From positions 1,488,001-1,552,000 of the forward strand of contig NZ_CP056087.1 of assembly GCF_001839655.2 (NCBI RefSeq): 64,000 nt of DNA. The letters are read 5' to 3'. Origin of the DNA: Pseudomonas argentinensis. GTDB taxonomy: Bacteria; Pseudomonadota; Gammaproteobacteria; Pseudomonadales; Pseudomonadaceae. The notes under the pieces were generated by a model. The model ran no database searches and was not told the origin of the DNA. It was given only the letters and a program-made list of their open reading frames with translations. The position numbers and the translations under genes are program-made. This document shows, piece after piece, positions 39,674-50,398 of this stretch (positions within the stretch are counted from its first letter, which is position 1; every line of letters begins with the position of its first letter).

Positions 39674-40470
39674 TGCGCAGGACATCTTCACTCGAGCGCG
39701 TTCGCCTGTTCGGGCGGGCGGGTATCGATGTGGTCGCCGCGCTGGGGCGTTCGACGATCTTTCTGCTGCGCGCGCTGTTCGGCCGCGGCACGTCGGGCAA
39801 TGGCCTGCAGCTGCTGATCAAGCAGCTTTATTCGGTGGGCGTGCTGTCCCTGGCGATCATCGTGGTATCCGGCGTGTTCATCGGCATGGTGCTGTCGCTG
39901 CAGGGCTTCAGCATTCTCGCCAAATACGGCTCCGAACAGGCGGTGGGGCAGATGGTCGCCCTGACGTTGCTGCGTGAGCTGGGGCCAGTGGTGACTGCGT
40001 TGTTGTTCGCCGGGCGTGCCGGCTCGGCGCTGACCGCCGAAATCGGCAACATGAAATCCACCGAGCAGCTGTCGAGCCTGGCGATGATCGGTGTCGATCC
40101 GCTCAAGCACATCGTCGCGCCCCGTCTGTGGGCCGGTTTCATTTCCATGCCGCTGCTGGCGATGATCTTCAGCGTGGTCGGCATCTGGGGCGGCGCGATG
40201 GTCGCCGTCGATTGGCTGGGCGTCTACGAAGGCTCGTTCTGGGCCAACATGCAAAACAGTGTTTCGTTTCGCGAAGACGTGCTCAACGGTGTGGTCAAGA
40301 GCCTGGTCTTCGCCTTCGTGGTGACCTGGATCGCCGTGTTCCAGGGCTATGACTGCGAACCCACTTCCGAAGGCATCAGCCGAGCGACTACCCGCACGGT
40401 GGTGTATGCCTCGCTGGCCGTACTGGGGCTGGACTTCATTCTGACCGCTTTGATGTTTGGAGATTTCTGA
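39673..40470 (+). CDS. mlaE: phospholipid ABC transporter permease MlaE
   Basis: 265 aa MlaE-family permease with about five membrane helices. Conserved [20 protein letters not shown], then [20 protein letters not shown] and [20 protein letters not shown]. Forms the inner-membrane core with MlaF, MlaD and MlaB. One-base overlaps with both neighbours. Confidence 0.96.
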   Translation: MRRTSSLERVRLFGRAGIDVVAALGRSTIFLLRALFGRGTSGNGLQLLIKQLYSVGVLSLAIIVVSGVFIGMVLSLQGFSILAKYGSEQAVGQMVALTLLRELGPVVTALLFAGRAGSALTAEIGNMKSTEQLSSLAMIGVDPLKHIVAPRLWAGFISMPLLAMIFSVVGIWGGAMVAVDWLGVYEGSFWANMQNSVSFREDVLNGVVKSLVFAFVVTWIAVFQGYDCEPTSEGISRATTRTVVYASLAVLGLDFILTALMFGDF

Positions 40471-40943
40471 TGCAAAACCGCACGATGGAAATCGGTGTCG
40501 GCCTGTTCCTGCTCGCCGGCCTGCTGGCCCTGTTGCTGCTGGCGCTGCGCGTCAGCGGTCTGGCGCCGGGTGGCAGTGCCGATACCTACAGGGTGTACGC
40601 CCATTTCGACAACATTGCCGGCCTTACCGTGCGTGCCAAGGTGACCATGGCGGGCGTGAATATCGGCCGCGTCACCGCGATCGACCTGGACCGCGACAGC
40701 TACACCGGTCGCGTAACGATGGAACTCGATGGCGCTGTCGACAATCTTCCGGTGGACTCCACCGCGTCGATCCTGACCGCTGGTCTGCTCGGCGAAAAGT
40801 ACGTGGGTATCAGCGTTGGCGGTGACGAAGAACTGCTGGCCGATGGCGGAACCATCCACGACACCCAATCTTCCCTGGTGCTGGAAGACCTGATTGGCAA
40901 GTTCTTGCTCAATTCGGTGAACAGAGACCAGGAAAGCCAATGA
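40470..40943 (+). CDS. mlaD: phospholipid transport MCE protein MlaD
   Basis: 157 aa. N-terminal membrane helix (~7-25, IGVGLFLLAGLLALLLLALR) and one MCE domain (YRVYAHFDNIAGLTVRAKVT, then AGVNIGRVTAIDLD). Forms the hexameric ring that channels lipid to MlaC. The stop overlaps mlaC (ATGA). Confidence 0.95.
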   Translation: MQNRTMEIGVGLFLLAGLLALLLLALRVSGLAPGGSADTYRVYAHFDNIAGLTVRAKVTMAGVNIGRVTAIDLDRDSYTGRVTMELDGAVDNLPVDSTASILTAGLLGEKYVGISVGGDEELLADGGTIHDTQSSLVLEDLIGKFLLNSVNRDQESQ

Positions 40944-41587
40944 GGTACCCGATGATGATCAAGACCCTGCGCAATAGCCTTGTCGCTCTGCTGGCCGCTC
41001 TGCCCTTGCTGGCCGTGGCCGCCCCCGCTGCCCATGAAGTGGTGCAGAAAACCACCGATACCCTGCTGGCTGATCTGAAGGCCAACAAGGATGAGTACCG
41101 CAGGAACCCCGAGGCCTTCTACAACTCGCTCAACGAGATTCTCGGCCCCGTGGTGGACGTCGACGGCGTTTCGCGCAGCGTGATGACCGTGCGTTATTCC
41201 CGCGAAGCCACGCCGCAGCAGATGGCGCGCTTCCAGGAGAACTTCAAGCGCAGCCTGATGCAGTTCTATGGCAACGCACTGCTGGAATACAACAACCAGG
41301 ACATCCGCGTGATTCCGGCTTCCGGCAAGCAGGATGCGCAGCGCACCTCGGTGAACATGGAAATCCGCGACGGCAAGGGCACCGTGTACCCGCTCTCCTA
41401 CACCATGGTCGCCATGGACGGGACCTGGAAGCTGCGTAACGTGGTGATCAACGGCATCAACGTCGGCAAACTGTTCCGCGACCAGTTCGCCCAGGCGATG
41501 CAGAACAACCGCAACGACCTGGACAAGGTCATCGACAGCTGGGCCGATACCGTCGCCAGGGCGCGCCAGGCCCGGGGGACGTCGTGA
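40940..41587 (+). CDS. mlaC: phospholipid-binding periplasmic protein MlaC
   Basis: 215 aa with signal peptide (LRNSLVALLAALPLLAVAAP, cut ~30). MlaC (Ttg2D) shuttles phospholipid between the outer-membrane MlaA and MlaD: YSREATPQQMARFQENFKRS, then YPLSYTMVAMDGTWKLRNV. An in-frame ATG at 40952 is an alternative start. The stop overlaps a GTG start of mlaB. Confidence 0.95.
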   Translation: MRYPMMIKTLRNSLVALLAALPLLAVAAPAAHEVVQKTTDTLLADLKANKDEYRRNPEAFYNSLNEILGPVVDVDGVSRSVMTVRYSREATPQQMARFQENFKRSLMQFYGNALLEYNNQDIRVIPASGKQDAQRTSVNMEIRDGKGTVYPLSYTMVAMDGTWKLRNVVINGINVGKLFRDQFAQAMQNNRNDLDKVIDSWADTVARARQARGTS

Positions 41588-41892
41588 GTCCGGCGGCCAT
41601 CGTCGAACAGGCGCCGGGTGTGCTCGCACTCTCCGGCGTGCTCGATTACCAGAGCGGTCCGGCCTTGCGTGAGCAGGGCGGGCGGCTGATTCGCGCCACC
41701 CAGGCAGAAGCCTGCGTGATCGACTGCTCGGCCGTCGAGAAGTCCAGCAGCGTCGGCCTGTCGCTGCTGCTGTGCTATATGCGCGATGCGCGCGCGGTCG
41801 GCAAGCCGCTGAGCATACGCGGGCTGCCGCAGGACATGGGCGGAATCGCCAAGGTGTGCGAGCTGCAGCATGTGCTGCCGGTACCGGCCTGA
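41584..41892 (+). CDS. mlaB: STAS domain protein MlaB
   Basis: 102 aa from a GTG start (GTGA overlap with mlaC). STAS-fold cytosolic subunit that stabilises MlaF: ALSGVLDYQSGPALREQG, then CVIDCSAVEKSSSVGLSLLL. Last gene of mlaFEDCB, followed 37 nt later by a terminator-like hairpin. Confidence 0.9.
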   Translation: MSPAAIVEQAPGVLALSGVLDYQSGPALREQGGRLIRATQAEACVIDCSAVEKSSSVGLSLLLCYMRDARAVGKPLSIRGLPQDMGGIAKVCELQHVLPVPA

Positions 41893-41929
41893 CCGCTCGG
41901 CTGCACGCCGGGCTGGCGGCTGAACTGGG

Positions 41930-41959
41930 AAATCGCCGCTGGCGATTTTTTGGTATGAT
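41930..41959 (+). terminator. terminator after mlaB overlapping an extended -10 for ibaG-murA
   Basis: AAATCGCC GCT GGCGATTTTTT (41930-41952) is a stem of 8 bp, 3-nt loop and six T. The T-tract runs into TGGTATGAT, an extended -10 (TATGAT 41954-41959), which could start ibaG-murA transcription. No clear -35. Confidence 0.6.
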
Positions 41960-42091
41960 GCCGGCCCCATGTCTGCCGGTCGCCGCCGATGGACGCTTGC
42001 CAAGCGCGTCCCGCTGCCCGGGCATGGGCTGCTTTCATAGGCGTCGCCAGGCGACGTTCACGCACATTGAATACGTTGATCGAGGTTGAGC

Positions 42092-42331
42092 ATGCAGGCC
42101 CTTGAGGTAAAAAGTTTCTTGGAGACCAAACTGCCGGATGTTCAGGTAGAGGTCGACGGCGAAGGCTGCAACTTCCAGCTCAACCTGATCAGCGACGAAT
42201 TGGCCGCCCTCAGCCCGGTCAAACGCCAGCAACAAATCTACGCTCACCTCAATCCCTGGATCGCCGATGGCAGCATCCACGCCGTGAGCATGAAATTCTT
42301 CAGCCGTGCCGACTGGGCCGCGCGCTCCTGA
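42092..42331 (+). CDS. ibaG: BolA family iron-metabolism protein IbaG
   Basis: 79 aa from ATG 42092 (a TTG six nt upstream is also in frame). BolA-fold: KLPDVQVEVDGEGCNFQLNL, then SPVKRQQQIYAHLNPWIADG. IbaG (YrbA) pairs with monothiol glutaredoxins and binds Fe-S clusters. Upstream of murA (15 nt), the conserved mla-ibaG-murA context. Confidence 0.93.
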   Translation: MQALEVKSFLETKLPDVQVEVDGEGCNFQLNLISDELAALSPVKRQQQIYAHLNPWIADGSIHAVSMKFFSRADWAARS

Positions 42332-43612
<1,281 letters not shown>

Positions 43613-43616
43613 CCAG

Positions 43617-44252
43617 ATGCTGACCATTGCCCTGTCCAAAGGCCGTATTCTCGACGACACCCTGCCGCTGCTCGCGGCGGCAGGCATCGTGCCAACCGAG
43701 AATCCGGACAAGAGCCGCAAGCTGATCATCCCCACCACCCAGGACGATGTGCGCCTGCTGATCGTACGCGCCACCGATGTGCCGACCTATGTCGAACACG
43801 GCGCCGCCGACCTTGGCGTGGCCGGCAAGGACGTGCTGCTCGAGTACGGCGGCCAGGGACTCTACGAGCCCCTGGATCTGCGTATCGCCCGCTGCAAGCT
43901 GATGACCGCCGGTGCGGTGGGTGCGCCCGAGCCGAAAGGCCGGCTGCGCGTGGCCACCAAGTTCGTCAATGTCGCCAAGCGCTACTACGCCGAGCAGGGC
44001 CGTCAGGTCGATATCATCAAGCTGTACGGCTCCATGGAGCTGGCACCGCTGGTGGGCCTGGCCGACAAGATCATCGACGTGGTCGACACCGGCAACACCC
44101 TCAAGGCCAATGGCCTGGAAGCCCAGGAACTGATCGCCCACATCAGCTCGCGGCTGATCGTCAACAAGGCGTCCATGAAGATGCAGCACGGCCGTCTGCA
44201 GGCACTGATCGACACTTTGCGTGAAGCGGTCGAGAGCCACCATCCGCATTGA
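43617..44252 (+). CDS. hisG: ATP phosphoribosyltransferase HisG, short form
   Basis: 211 aa from ATG 43617 ([19 protein letters not shown]). First enzyme of histidine synthesis. Short-form HisG lacks the C-terminal ACT-like regulatory domain and needs HisZ, encoded elsewhere. Motifs: [20 protein letters not shown] and the PRPP-binding [16 protein letters not shown]. Downstream of murA by 4 nt. Confidence 0.97.
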   Translation: MLTIALSKGRILDDTLPLLAAAGIVPTENPDKSRKLIIPTTQDDVRLLIVRATDVPTYVEHGAADLGVAGKDVLLEYGGQGLYEPLDLRIARCKLMTAGAVGAPEPKGRLRVATKFVNVAKRYYAEQGRQVDIIKLYGSMELAPLVGLADKIIDVVDTGNTLKANGLEAQELIAHISSRLIVNKASMKMQHGRLQALIDTLREAVESHHPH

Positions 44253-44299
44253 TCCTCTCCTGCTAATCGCCGCGCAACGCCTATCCGTGCTATAGCCAA

Positions 44300-44349
44300 A
44301 TTCTCAGGTGCCCGCACGGTGGCTTGCTACTCTAGCGGCGCCTGAGAAT
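44300..44349. promoter_or_regulatory. 13-bp inverted repeat between hisG and hisD
   Basis: ATTCTCAGGTGCC (44300-44312) and GGCGCCTGAGAAT (44337-44349) match at 12 of 13 positions around a 24-nt loop, ending 26 nt before the hisD ATG. No T-tract follows. It could be an operator or an mRNA hairpin in the hisD leader. Confidence 0.5.
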
Positions 44350-44375
44350 ACCGCCATCCAGATGAGGCTTCAGCT

Positions 44376-45686
44376 ATGACCGCTCCAGTTGCCATTCGCC
44401 GACTCAACGCTGCCGACGCGGATTTCGCCCAGCATCTGGATCATCTGCTGAGCTGGGAAAGCGTCTCCGACGACGGCGTCAATCAGCGCGTGCTGGATAT
44501 CATCAAGGCGGTGCGCGAGCGCGGTGATGCGGCCCTGGTCGAGTTCACCCAGCGTTTCGACGCGCTGGACGTGGCCTCCATGGCCGACCTGATCCTGCCG
44601 CGCGAGCGCCTGGAACTGGCGCTCACCCGTATCACCGCCGAGCAGCGCCAGGCGCTGGAAACCGCCGCCGCCCGGGTGCGCAGCTACCACGAAAAGCAGA
44701 AGCAGGACTCCTGGAGCTACACCGAAGCCGACGGCACCGTGCTGGGCCAGAAGGTCACGCCGCTCGACCGCGCCGGCCTGTACGTGCCCGGCGGCAAGGC
44801 TTCGTACCCCTCTTCGGTGTTGATGAACGCCATTCCGGCCAAGGTCGCCGGCGTACCCGAAGTGGTCATGGTGGTGCCCACGCCGCGTGGCGAGATCAAC
44901 GAGATCGTCCTGGCTGCCGCCGCCATTGCCGGTGTCGACCGGGTATTCACCATCGGTGGCGCCCAGGCCGTCGCGGCGCTGGCCTACGGTACCGAGAGCG
45001 TACCGCCGGTGGACAAGATCGTCGGGCCGGGCAATATCTATGTGGCCACCGCCAAGCGCCACGTGTTCGGCAAGGTCGGCATCGACATGATCGCCGGGCC
45101 ATCGGAGATCCTTGTGGTGTGCGACGGCCAGACCGATCCGGACTGGATCGCCATGGACCTGTTCTCCCAGGCCGAGCACGACGAGGACGCCCAGTCGATC
45201 CTCGTCAGTCCGGACGCTGCGTTCCTCGACAAGGTGGCCGAGAGCATCGCCAGGCTGCTGCCGAGCCTGGAGCGCGAGGCCATTGCCCGTACCTCCATCG
45301 AAGGCCGCGGTGCGCTGATTCAGGTGGCGGACATGGCCCAGGCCATCGACGTGGCCAACCGCATCGCCCCCGAGCACCTGGAGCTGTCGGTCGAGAACCC
45401 CGAGCAGTACCTGGCGCAGATCCGCCATGCCGGTGCGATCTTCATGGGCCGGTACACCGCCGAGGCGCTGGGCGATTACTGCGCGGGGCCCAACCATGTG
45501 CTGCCGACCTCGGGCACCGCGCGCTTCTCGTCGCCGCTGGGCGTCTACGACTTCCAGAAGCGCTCGTCGATCATCCACTGCTCGGCCGACGGTGCCTCCG
45601 AGCTGGGCAAGGTCGCCTCGGTGCTCGCCCGCGGCGAATCGCTGACTGCCCATGCGCGCAGCGCCGAATACCGCATCAAGAACTGA
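44376..45686 (+). CDS. hisD: histidinol dehydrogenase
   Basis: 436 aa. Zinc enzyme catalysing the last two oxidations of histidine synthesis (histidinol to histidine, NAD+). Conserved [50 protein letters not shown] and [22 protein letters not shown] 10 nt upstream of the ATG. A perfect hairpin lies between it and hisC. Confidence 0.97.
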   Translation: MTAPVAIRRLNAADADFAQHLDHLLSWESVSDDGVNQRVLDIIKAVRERGDAALVEFTQRFDALDVASMADLILPRERLELALTRITAEQRQALETAAARVRSYHEKQKQDSWSYTEADGTVLGQKVTPLDRAGLYVPGGKASYPSSVLMNAIPAKVAGVPEVVMVVPTPRGEINEIVLAAAAIAGVDRVFTIGGAQAVAALAYGTESVPPVDKIVGPGNIYVATAKRHVFGKVGIDMIAGPSEILVVCDGQTDPDWIAMDLFSQAEHDEDAQSILVSPDAAFLDKVAESIARLLPSLEREAIARTSIEGRGALIQVADMAQAIDVANRIAPEHLELSVENPEQYLAQIRHAGAIFMGRYTAEALGDYCAGPNHVLPTSGTARFSSPLGVYDFQKRSSIIHCSADGASELGKVASVLARGESLTAHARSAEYRIKN

Positions 45687-45698
45687 TAGCTGATCGTA

Positions 45699-45732
45699 GG
45701 GTGGACGAGGCTTTTCTCGTCCACCCTTTCTT
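45699..45732 (+). terminator. perfect hairpin between hisD and hisC
   Basis: GGGTGGACGAG (45699-45709) and CTCGTCCACCC (45716-45726) form an 11-bp stem with a 6-nt loop, followed by TTTCTTC. It starts 13 nt after the hisD stop and ends before the hisC ribosome-binding site (AGGAGAGAAGG). Partial terminator or mRNA-stabilising hairpin. Confidence 0.65.
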
Positions 45733-45760
45733 CTGAACAATTTCTAGGAGAGAAGGGCGG

Positions 45761-46813
45761 ATGAGCAAATTCTGGAGCCCCTTCGTCAAGGACCTGGTGC
45801 CCTACGTGCCGGGCGAACAGCCGAAGCTGACCAAGCTGGTCAAGCTCAATACCAACGAGAACCCCTACGGTCCCTCGCCGAAGGCCATTGCCGCCATGCA
45901 GGCGGAGCTGAACGACGACCTGCGTCTGTACCCGGATCCCAATGGCGATCGCCTCAAGCAGGCCGTCGCCGCCCACTACGGCGTGCCGGCCAGCCAGGTG
46001 TTCGTCGGCAACGGCTCGGACGAAGTCCTGGCCCATGCCTTCCACGGCCTGTTCCAGCATGGCAAGCCGCTGCTGTTCCCCGATATCAGCTACAGCTTCT
46101 ACCCGGTCTACTGCGGGCTGTACGGCATCCAGGCCGAGCCGATCGCCCTGGACGAGCAGTTCCAGATCCGCATCGAGGACTATGCGCGGCCCAACGGCGG
46201 AATCATTTTCCCCAACCCGAACGCGCCGACCGGCTGCCTGCTGGCGCTGGAGGCCGTGGAGCGGCTGCTGCAGGCCAACCCGGACAGCGTGGTGCTGGTG
46301 GACGAGGCCTATATCGATTTCGGCGGCGAATCGGCGATCAGCCTGGTGTGCAAGTACCCCAACCTGCTGGTTACCCAGACCCTGTCCAAGTCGCGCTCGC
46401 TGGCGGGCCTGCGCGTCGGCCTGGCGGTGGGTCATGAAGACCTGATCGAGGCGCTGGAACGGATCAAGAACAGCTTCAACTCCTACCCGCTGGATCGTAT
46501 CGCCATCGCCGGCGCGGCGGCCGCGTTCGAGGATCGTGCCTATTTCGAGCAGACCTGCGCCGCGGTGATCAACAGCCGCGAGAAGGTCGTTGCCGGCTTG
46601 CAGGCGCTGGGCTTCGAGGTACTGCCGTCAGCCGCCAACTTCATCTTCGCTCGCCATCCGCAGCGTGACGCGGCCGGCATCGCCGCCGCGCTGCGTGAGC
46701 AAGGGGTGATCGTGCGCCACTTCAAGCAAGCGCGCATCGCCCAGTTCCTGCGTATCAGCATCGGCTCGCCGGAGCAGAACCAGGCCCTGCTCGACGCACT
46801 CGCCGCGCTCTGA
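45761..46813 (+). CDS. hisC: histidinol-phosphate aminotransferase
   Basis: 350 aa PLP class II aminotransferase acting in histidine synthesis. Conserved [20 protein letters not shown], then [35 protein letters not shown] and the PLP-lysine region [16 protein letters not shown]. Strong ribosome-binding site. Ends before a bidirectional terminator. Confidence 0.96.
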   Translation: MSKFWSPFVKDLVPYVPGEQPKLTKLVKLNTNENPYGPSPKAIAAMQAELNDDLRLYPDPNGDRLKQAVAAHYGVPASQVFVGNGSDEVLAHAFHGLFQHGKPLLFPDISYSFYPVYCGLYGIQAEPIALDEQFQIRIEDYARPNGGIIFPNPNAPTGCLLALEAVERLLQANPDSVVLVDEAYIDFGGESAISLVCKYPNLLVTQTLSKSRSLAGLRVGLAVGHEDLIEALERIKNSFNSYPLDRIAIAGAAAAFEDRAYFEQTCAAVINSREKVVAGLQALGFEVLPSAANFIFARHPQRDAAGIAAALREQGVIVRHFKQARIAQFLRISIGSPEQNQALLDALAAL

Positions 46814-46828
46814 TCGATAACCGCCAAG

Positions 46829-46858
46829 AAAAAGCCAGGGCCTAGGCCCTGGCTTTTT
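46829..46858. terminator. bidirectional terminator hisC / algW
   Basis: A perfect 30-nt palindrome: AAAAAGCCAGGGCC followed by TAGGCCCTGGCTTTTT, with A and T tracts on either side, between the convergent hisC and algW. Confidence 0.92.
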
Positions 46859-46881
46859 CGTCTCCGCGGCAACTGAGGGTA

Positions 46882-48027
46882 TCAGTTGCTGGTGGCCACC
46901 GGCGGGCGGATGCCGATCTCGGCCTTGAGCTCCATCGGCTTGCCGTTGCGCATCACTTCGATGCGGATGGTCTCACCTGGCTTGGCGCGGGCGACCTGGT
47001 TCATCGAGCGGCGGGCGTCACCTGCCGGTTCGCCGTCGATCTTGAGGATCAGGTCGTTGGGTTGCAGGCCGGCCTTCTGTGCCGGGCCGTTGCGGTAGAT
47101 GCCGGCGACGATGATGCCCTGGCGGCCTTCCAGGCCGAAGGACTCGGCCAGTTCCGGGGTCAGCGGTTGTACTTCGAGGCCCAGCCAGCCACGGATCACC
47201 TTGCCGTGCTCGATGATCGCCTGCATCACCTCCGTCGCCAGCTTCACCGGGATGGCGAAGCCGATGCCCTGGGAGCCGCCGGATTTGGAAAAGATCGCCG
47301 TGTTGATACCAACCAGGTTGCCGTAGGCATCGACTAGCGCACCGCCGGAGTTGCCCGGGTTGATCGCCGCGTCGGTCTGGATGAAGTCTTCGTAGGTGTT
47401 GAGGCCCAGCTGGTTGCGGCCGGTGGCACTGATGATGCCCATGGTCACGGTCTGGCCGACCCCGAACGGGTTGCCGATGGCCAGGGTGACGTCGCCGATG
47501 CGGATGTTGTCGGAGCGCCCGAGGGTCATCGCCGGCAGATCCTTGAGGTCGATCTTCAGCACCGCCAGGTCGGTTTCCGGGTCGCTGCCGATCACCCGGG
47601 CCAGGGTCTCGCGGCCATCCTTGAGGGCCACCACGATCTGGTCGGCATTGGCGGTCACGTGGTTGTTGGTCAGCAGGTAGCCTTCCGGGCTCATGATCAC
47701 CGCCGAGCCGAGGCTGGACTCCATGCGCCGCTGGCCGGGCAGGTTCTCGCCGTAGAACTTGCGAAATTGCGGGTCATCGAGCAGCGGGTGATTGGACTTG
47801 CCCACGTACTTGGTGGTGTACAGGTTGGCCACCGCCGGCGAGGCGACGCTGACGGCCGTGGCATAGGAGGCCGGGCCCTCCTGGGAGCGCGCATAGATCG
47901 GCGCCTGGCGCAGCTGCACGTCATGCATGGGTAGACCGACCAGCTGCGGGTACTGCTGCATGATCAGCAGCGACACCAGAACGCCAACCAGTAGTGGCCA
48001 GCCGAAGAAACGCAGGGCCTTGAGCAT
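46882..48027 (-). CDS. algW: periplasmic serine protease AlgW (DegS type)
   Basis: 381 aa. N-terminal membrane anchor (~8-24), trypsin-like domain with His123 (TNNHVTANAD), Asp153 (ETDLAVLK) and Ser227 (NPGNSGGALVD), and one PDZ domain (~280-370). AlgW cleaves the anti-sigma factor MucA in response to misfolded outer-membrane proteins, activating AlgU. Numbering agrees with the known AlgW Ser227. No second PDZ, separating it from MucD. Confidence 0.95.
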   Translation of the reverse strand: MLKALRFFGWPLLVGVLVSLLIMQQYPQLVGLPMHDVQLRQAPIYARSQEGPASYATAVSVASPAVANLYTTKYVGKSNHPLLDDPQFRKFYGENLPGQRRMESSLGSAVIMSPEGYLLTNNHVTANADQIVVALKDGRETLARVIGSDPETDLAVLKIDLKDLPAMTLGRSDNIRIGDVTLAIGNPFGVGQTVTMGIISATGRNQLGLNTYEDFIQTDAAINPGNSGGALVDAYGNLVGINTAIFSKSGGSQGIGFAIPVKLATEVMQAIIEHGKVIRGWLGLEVQPLTPELAESFGLEGRQGIIVAGIYRNGPAQKAGLQPNDLILKIDGEPAGDARRSMNQVARAKPGETIRIEVMRNGKPMELKAEIGIRPPVATSN

Positions 48028-48136
48028 CGATCCAATCCTGAGGGTTGCGAGGCCCCTATCGGGCCCTTAAGGTGCGCCATTATAGAGAACCGTGCCAAGA
48101 AAGCAGCGGTTCGCCACCCTTCGTGAGGAATTCTGT

Positions 48137-48895
48137 ATGGCCATTGCCCTGACCACTCTCGTGGAGGACGTCGAGCGCTACCTGGGCGCCTCGCGCATCA
48201 GCGATTACTGCCCCAACGGCCTGCAGGTCGAGGGGCGGCCGCAGGTGCAGCGCATCGTCAGTGGCGTAACCGCCAGCCTGGCGATGATCGAGGCGGCCGT
48301 CGAGGCCCGCGCGGACGTCCTGCTGGTGCACCACGGCTACTTCTGGAAGGGCGAGAACCCCTGCCTGACCGGCATGAAGCAGCGTCGTCTGAAGACCCTG
48401 CTGGCCAACGACATCAGCCTGCTGGCCTACCACCTGCCGCTGGACCTGCACCCGGAAGTGGGCAACAACGTGCAGCTGGCGCGCCAGCTCGATATCACCG
48501 TCGAGGGGCCCCTGGAGCCGGACAACCCGCGTACCGTCGGGCTGATCGGTTCCCTCGCACAGCCACTGAGCGCCCGTGACTTCGCCCGCCGCGTGCATGA
48601 AGTGCTGGGCCGCGAGCCGTTGCTGGTGGAGGAAGACAGACCGGTCAGCCGCGTCGGCTGGTGCACGGGGGGCGGACAGGGCTATATCGACCAGGCCATC
48701 GCCGCCGGTGTCGACCTGTACCTGACGGGGGAGGCCTCCGAGCAGACCTACCACAGCGCACGGGAAAACGGCGTCAGCTTTATCGCCGCCGGCCACCATG
48801 CCACAGAGCGTTATGGCGTGCAGGCATTGGGCGAATACCTGAGCCGACGCTTTGCCATCGAGCATCTGTTCATCGATTGCCCGAATCCGATTTGA
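48137..48895 (+). CDS. Nif3-like dinuclear metal-centre protein
   Basis: 252 aa from ATG 48137 with GAGGAA upstream; an in-frame ATG at 48092 lies in the algW promoter area. NIF3/YbgI family (DUF34): YCPNGLQVEGRPQVQRIV, LLVHHGYFWKG, LLAYHLPLDLHPEVGNN, LTGEASEQTYHSARENG and AGHHATERYGVQALG supply the His/Glu metal ligands. Often annotated as GTP cyclohydrolase 1 type 2 homologue; its function is unsettled. Divergent from algW, upstream of cysD. Confidence 0.92.
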   Translation: MAIALTTLVEDVERYLGASRISDYCPNGLQVEGRPQVQRIVSGVTASLAMIEAAVEARADVLLVHHGYFWKGENPCLTGMKQRRLKTLLANDISLLAYHLPLDLHPEVGNNVQLARQLDITVEGPLEPDNPRTVGLIGSLAQPLSARDFARRVHEVLGREPLLVEEDRPVSRVGWCTGGGQGYIDQAIAAGVDLYLTGEASEQTYHSARENGVSFIAAGHHATERYGVQALGEYLSRRFAIEHLFIDCPNPI

Positions 48896-48927
48896 GCGCA
48901 AAGCGCCCGAATTGCCAGGAATAAAGC

Positions 48928-48944
48928 TAGATCGTTTCGATCTA
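48928..48944. promoter_or_regulatory. short palindrome upstream of cysD
   Basis: TAGATCG TTT CGATCTA is a perfect 7-bp inverted repeat about 100 nt upstream of cysD, between nif3 and the sulfate-activation operon. A -10-like TAGAGT lies further on (near 48977). It could be an operator or a hairpin; CysB control of cysD is expected but no site can be assigned. Confidence 0.35.
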
Positions 48945-49041
48945 AGTGCTGCCCTGATTAGAAGCAGGCGCTGTGCTAGAGTGCGCGTTCGTCCAAGGCC
49001 CGTTCTGGCCTGAATAAAATACCGTGACCCCGTGAGTAGCC

Positions 49042-49959
49042 ATGCTCGACAAACTGACGCACTTGAAACAGCTCGAGGCGGAAAGTATCCACATCATTCG
49101 TGAAGTGGCCGCCGAATTCGATAACCCGGTGATGCTCTATTCCATCGGCAAGGATTCTGCCGTGATGCTGCATCTCGCGCGCAAGGCGTTCTTTCCCGGC
49201 AAGCTGCCGTTTCCGGTGATGCACGTCGACACGCGCTGGAAATTCCAGGAGATGTACCGCTTTCGCGACAAGATGGTCAGCGAGATGGGCCTGGAGCTGA
49301 TCACCCATATCAACCCCGATGGTGTGGCGCAGGACATGAACCCCTTCACCTACGGCAGTGCCAAGCACACCGACGTGATGAAGACCGAGGGCCTCAAGCA
49401 GGCGCTGGACAAGTATGGTTTCGATGCCGCCTTCGGTGGCGCGCGCCGCGACGAGGAGAAGTCCCGTGCCAAGGAGCGCGTCTACTCGTTCCGCGACAGC
49501 AAGCACCGCTGGGACCCGAAGAATCAGCGCCCCGAGCTGTGGAACGTGTACAACGGCAACGTCAAGAAGGGCGAGTCGATCCGCGTGTTCCCGCTCTCCA
49601 ACTGGACCGAGCTGGATATCTGGCAGTACATCTATCTGGAGCAGATTCCGATCGTACCGCTGTACTTCGCCGCCGAGCGCGAAGTGATCGAGAAGAACGG
49701 CACGCTGATCATGATCGATGACGAGCGCATCCTCGAACACCTCAGCGACGAGGAAAAGGCGCGCATCCAGAAGAAGAAGGTGCGCTTCCGCACCCTCGGT
49801 TGCTACCCGCTGACCGGCGCGGTGGAGTCCGAGGCGGAAAGCCTGACCGACATCATCCAGGAAATGCTCCTGACCCGGACTTCCGAACGCCAGGGCCGCG
49901 TGATCGATCACGACGCCGCCGGCTCGATGGAAGAAAAGAAACGTCAGGGATACTTCTAA
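49042..49959 (+). CDS. cysD: sulfate adenylyltransferase subunit 2
   Basis: 305 aa. CysD with CysN makes APS from sulfate and ATP, driven by GTP hydrolysis. PP-loop motif [20 protein letters not shown] (~34) and [19 protein letters not shown] are visible, with [20 protein letters not shown]. Normally followed closely by cysN; here a ~440-bp interruption with a four-helix-bundle gene separates them. Confidence 0.97.
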   Translation: MLDKLTHLKQLEAESIHIIREVAAEFDNPVMLYSIGKDSAVMLHLARKAFFPGKLPFPVMHVDTRWKFQEMYRFRDKMVSEMGLELITHINPDGVAQDMNPFTYGSAKHTDVMKTEGLKQALDKYGFDAAFGGARRDEEKSRAKERVYSFRDSKHRWDPKNQRPELWNVYNGNVKKGESIRVFPLSNWTELDIWQYIYLEQIPIVPLYFAAEREVIEKNGTLIMIDDERILEHLSDEEKARIQKKKVRFRTLGCYPLTGAVESEAESLTDIIQEMLLTRTSERQGRVIDHDAAGSMEEKKRQGYF

Positions 49960-49990
49960 GCCACAAGCTGCAAGCGACAAGCTTCAAGTG
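49959..49990. repeat. left arm of split CAAGCT inverted repeat
   Basis: The arm reads CCACAAGCTGCAAGCGACAA then GCTTCAAGTG and begins at the last base of the cysD stop. It is the inverted partner of 50360-50391. The same sequence family forms compact hairpins at 10875-10970 and 26551-26622. Confidence 0.7.
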
Positions 49991-50007
49991 GAATGGAGCA
50001 AGGCGCC

Positions 50008-50349
50008 ATGGATTTCGAGAAACTGGAGGTCTGGCGAAGGTCGAAGTCTCTGGCCGTGCAGATCTTTCGAGGGCTTCAGGATTGCCGGGATTATGGTTTT
50101 CGCGATCAGCTAGGGCGTTCGGCGCTGTCCATTCCCAGCAATATCGCCGAGGGAATGGAGCGAGGCAGCAGCAAGGAAAAGTGCCACTACCTGCGCATTG
50201 CCAAGGGCTCTTGCGGGGAGTTGCGCACCCAGCTACTGATCGGCAGTGAAATAGGCTACATCTCCGATGCGCTTGCGGCACAGTGGATACAGGAAACCCG
50301 AGAGCTTTCCCGAATGCTCAGCGGGTTAATCAACAGAATTTCAGGTTAG
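50008..50349 (+). CDS. four-helix bundle protein (23S rRNA intervening-sequence protein family)
   Basis: 113 aa from ATG 50008 (ATG 49993 is in frame). The family is recognised from [19 protein letters not shown], the hallmark [18 protein letters not shown] and the C-terminal helices ([19 protein letters not shown]). Members (TIGR02436/IVP) form pentamer-like helical bundles and are found inside intervening sequences of 23S rRNA genes and beside diversity-generating retroelements; molecular function is unknown. Here it interrupts cysD-cysNC and is flanked by the inverted repeat arms 49959-49990 and 50360-50391. GC is visibly lower than in neighbours and rare codons (AGG, CGA, ATA, TTA, AGA) occur, suggesting transfer. 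Confidence 0.88.
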   Translation: MDFEKLEVWRRSKSLAVQIFRGLQDCRDYGFRDQLGRSALSIPSNIAEGMERGSSKEKCHYLRIAKGSCGELRTQLLIGSEIGYISDALAAQWIQETRELSRMLSGLINRISG

Positions 50350-50359
50350 CCGCCGCTTT

Positions 50360-50391
50360 GGCTTGCCGCTTGAAGCTTGCAGCTTGGAGCT
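50360..50391. repeat. right arm of split CAAGCT inverted repeat
   Basis: GGCTTGCCGCTTGAAGCTTG followed by CAGCTTGGAGCT. Reverse-complemented it aligns with the left arm after cysD. Its end supplies GGAG, part of the spacing upstream of cysNC. Confidence 0.7.
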
Positions 50392-50398
50392 AAGAAAG

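Noticed and set aside
48928..48944. CysB operator at the TAGATCG/CGATCTA palindrome
   Set aside because: CysB sites are poorly defined by sequence and this palindrome does not match a known one. I list it only as a palindrome.
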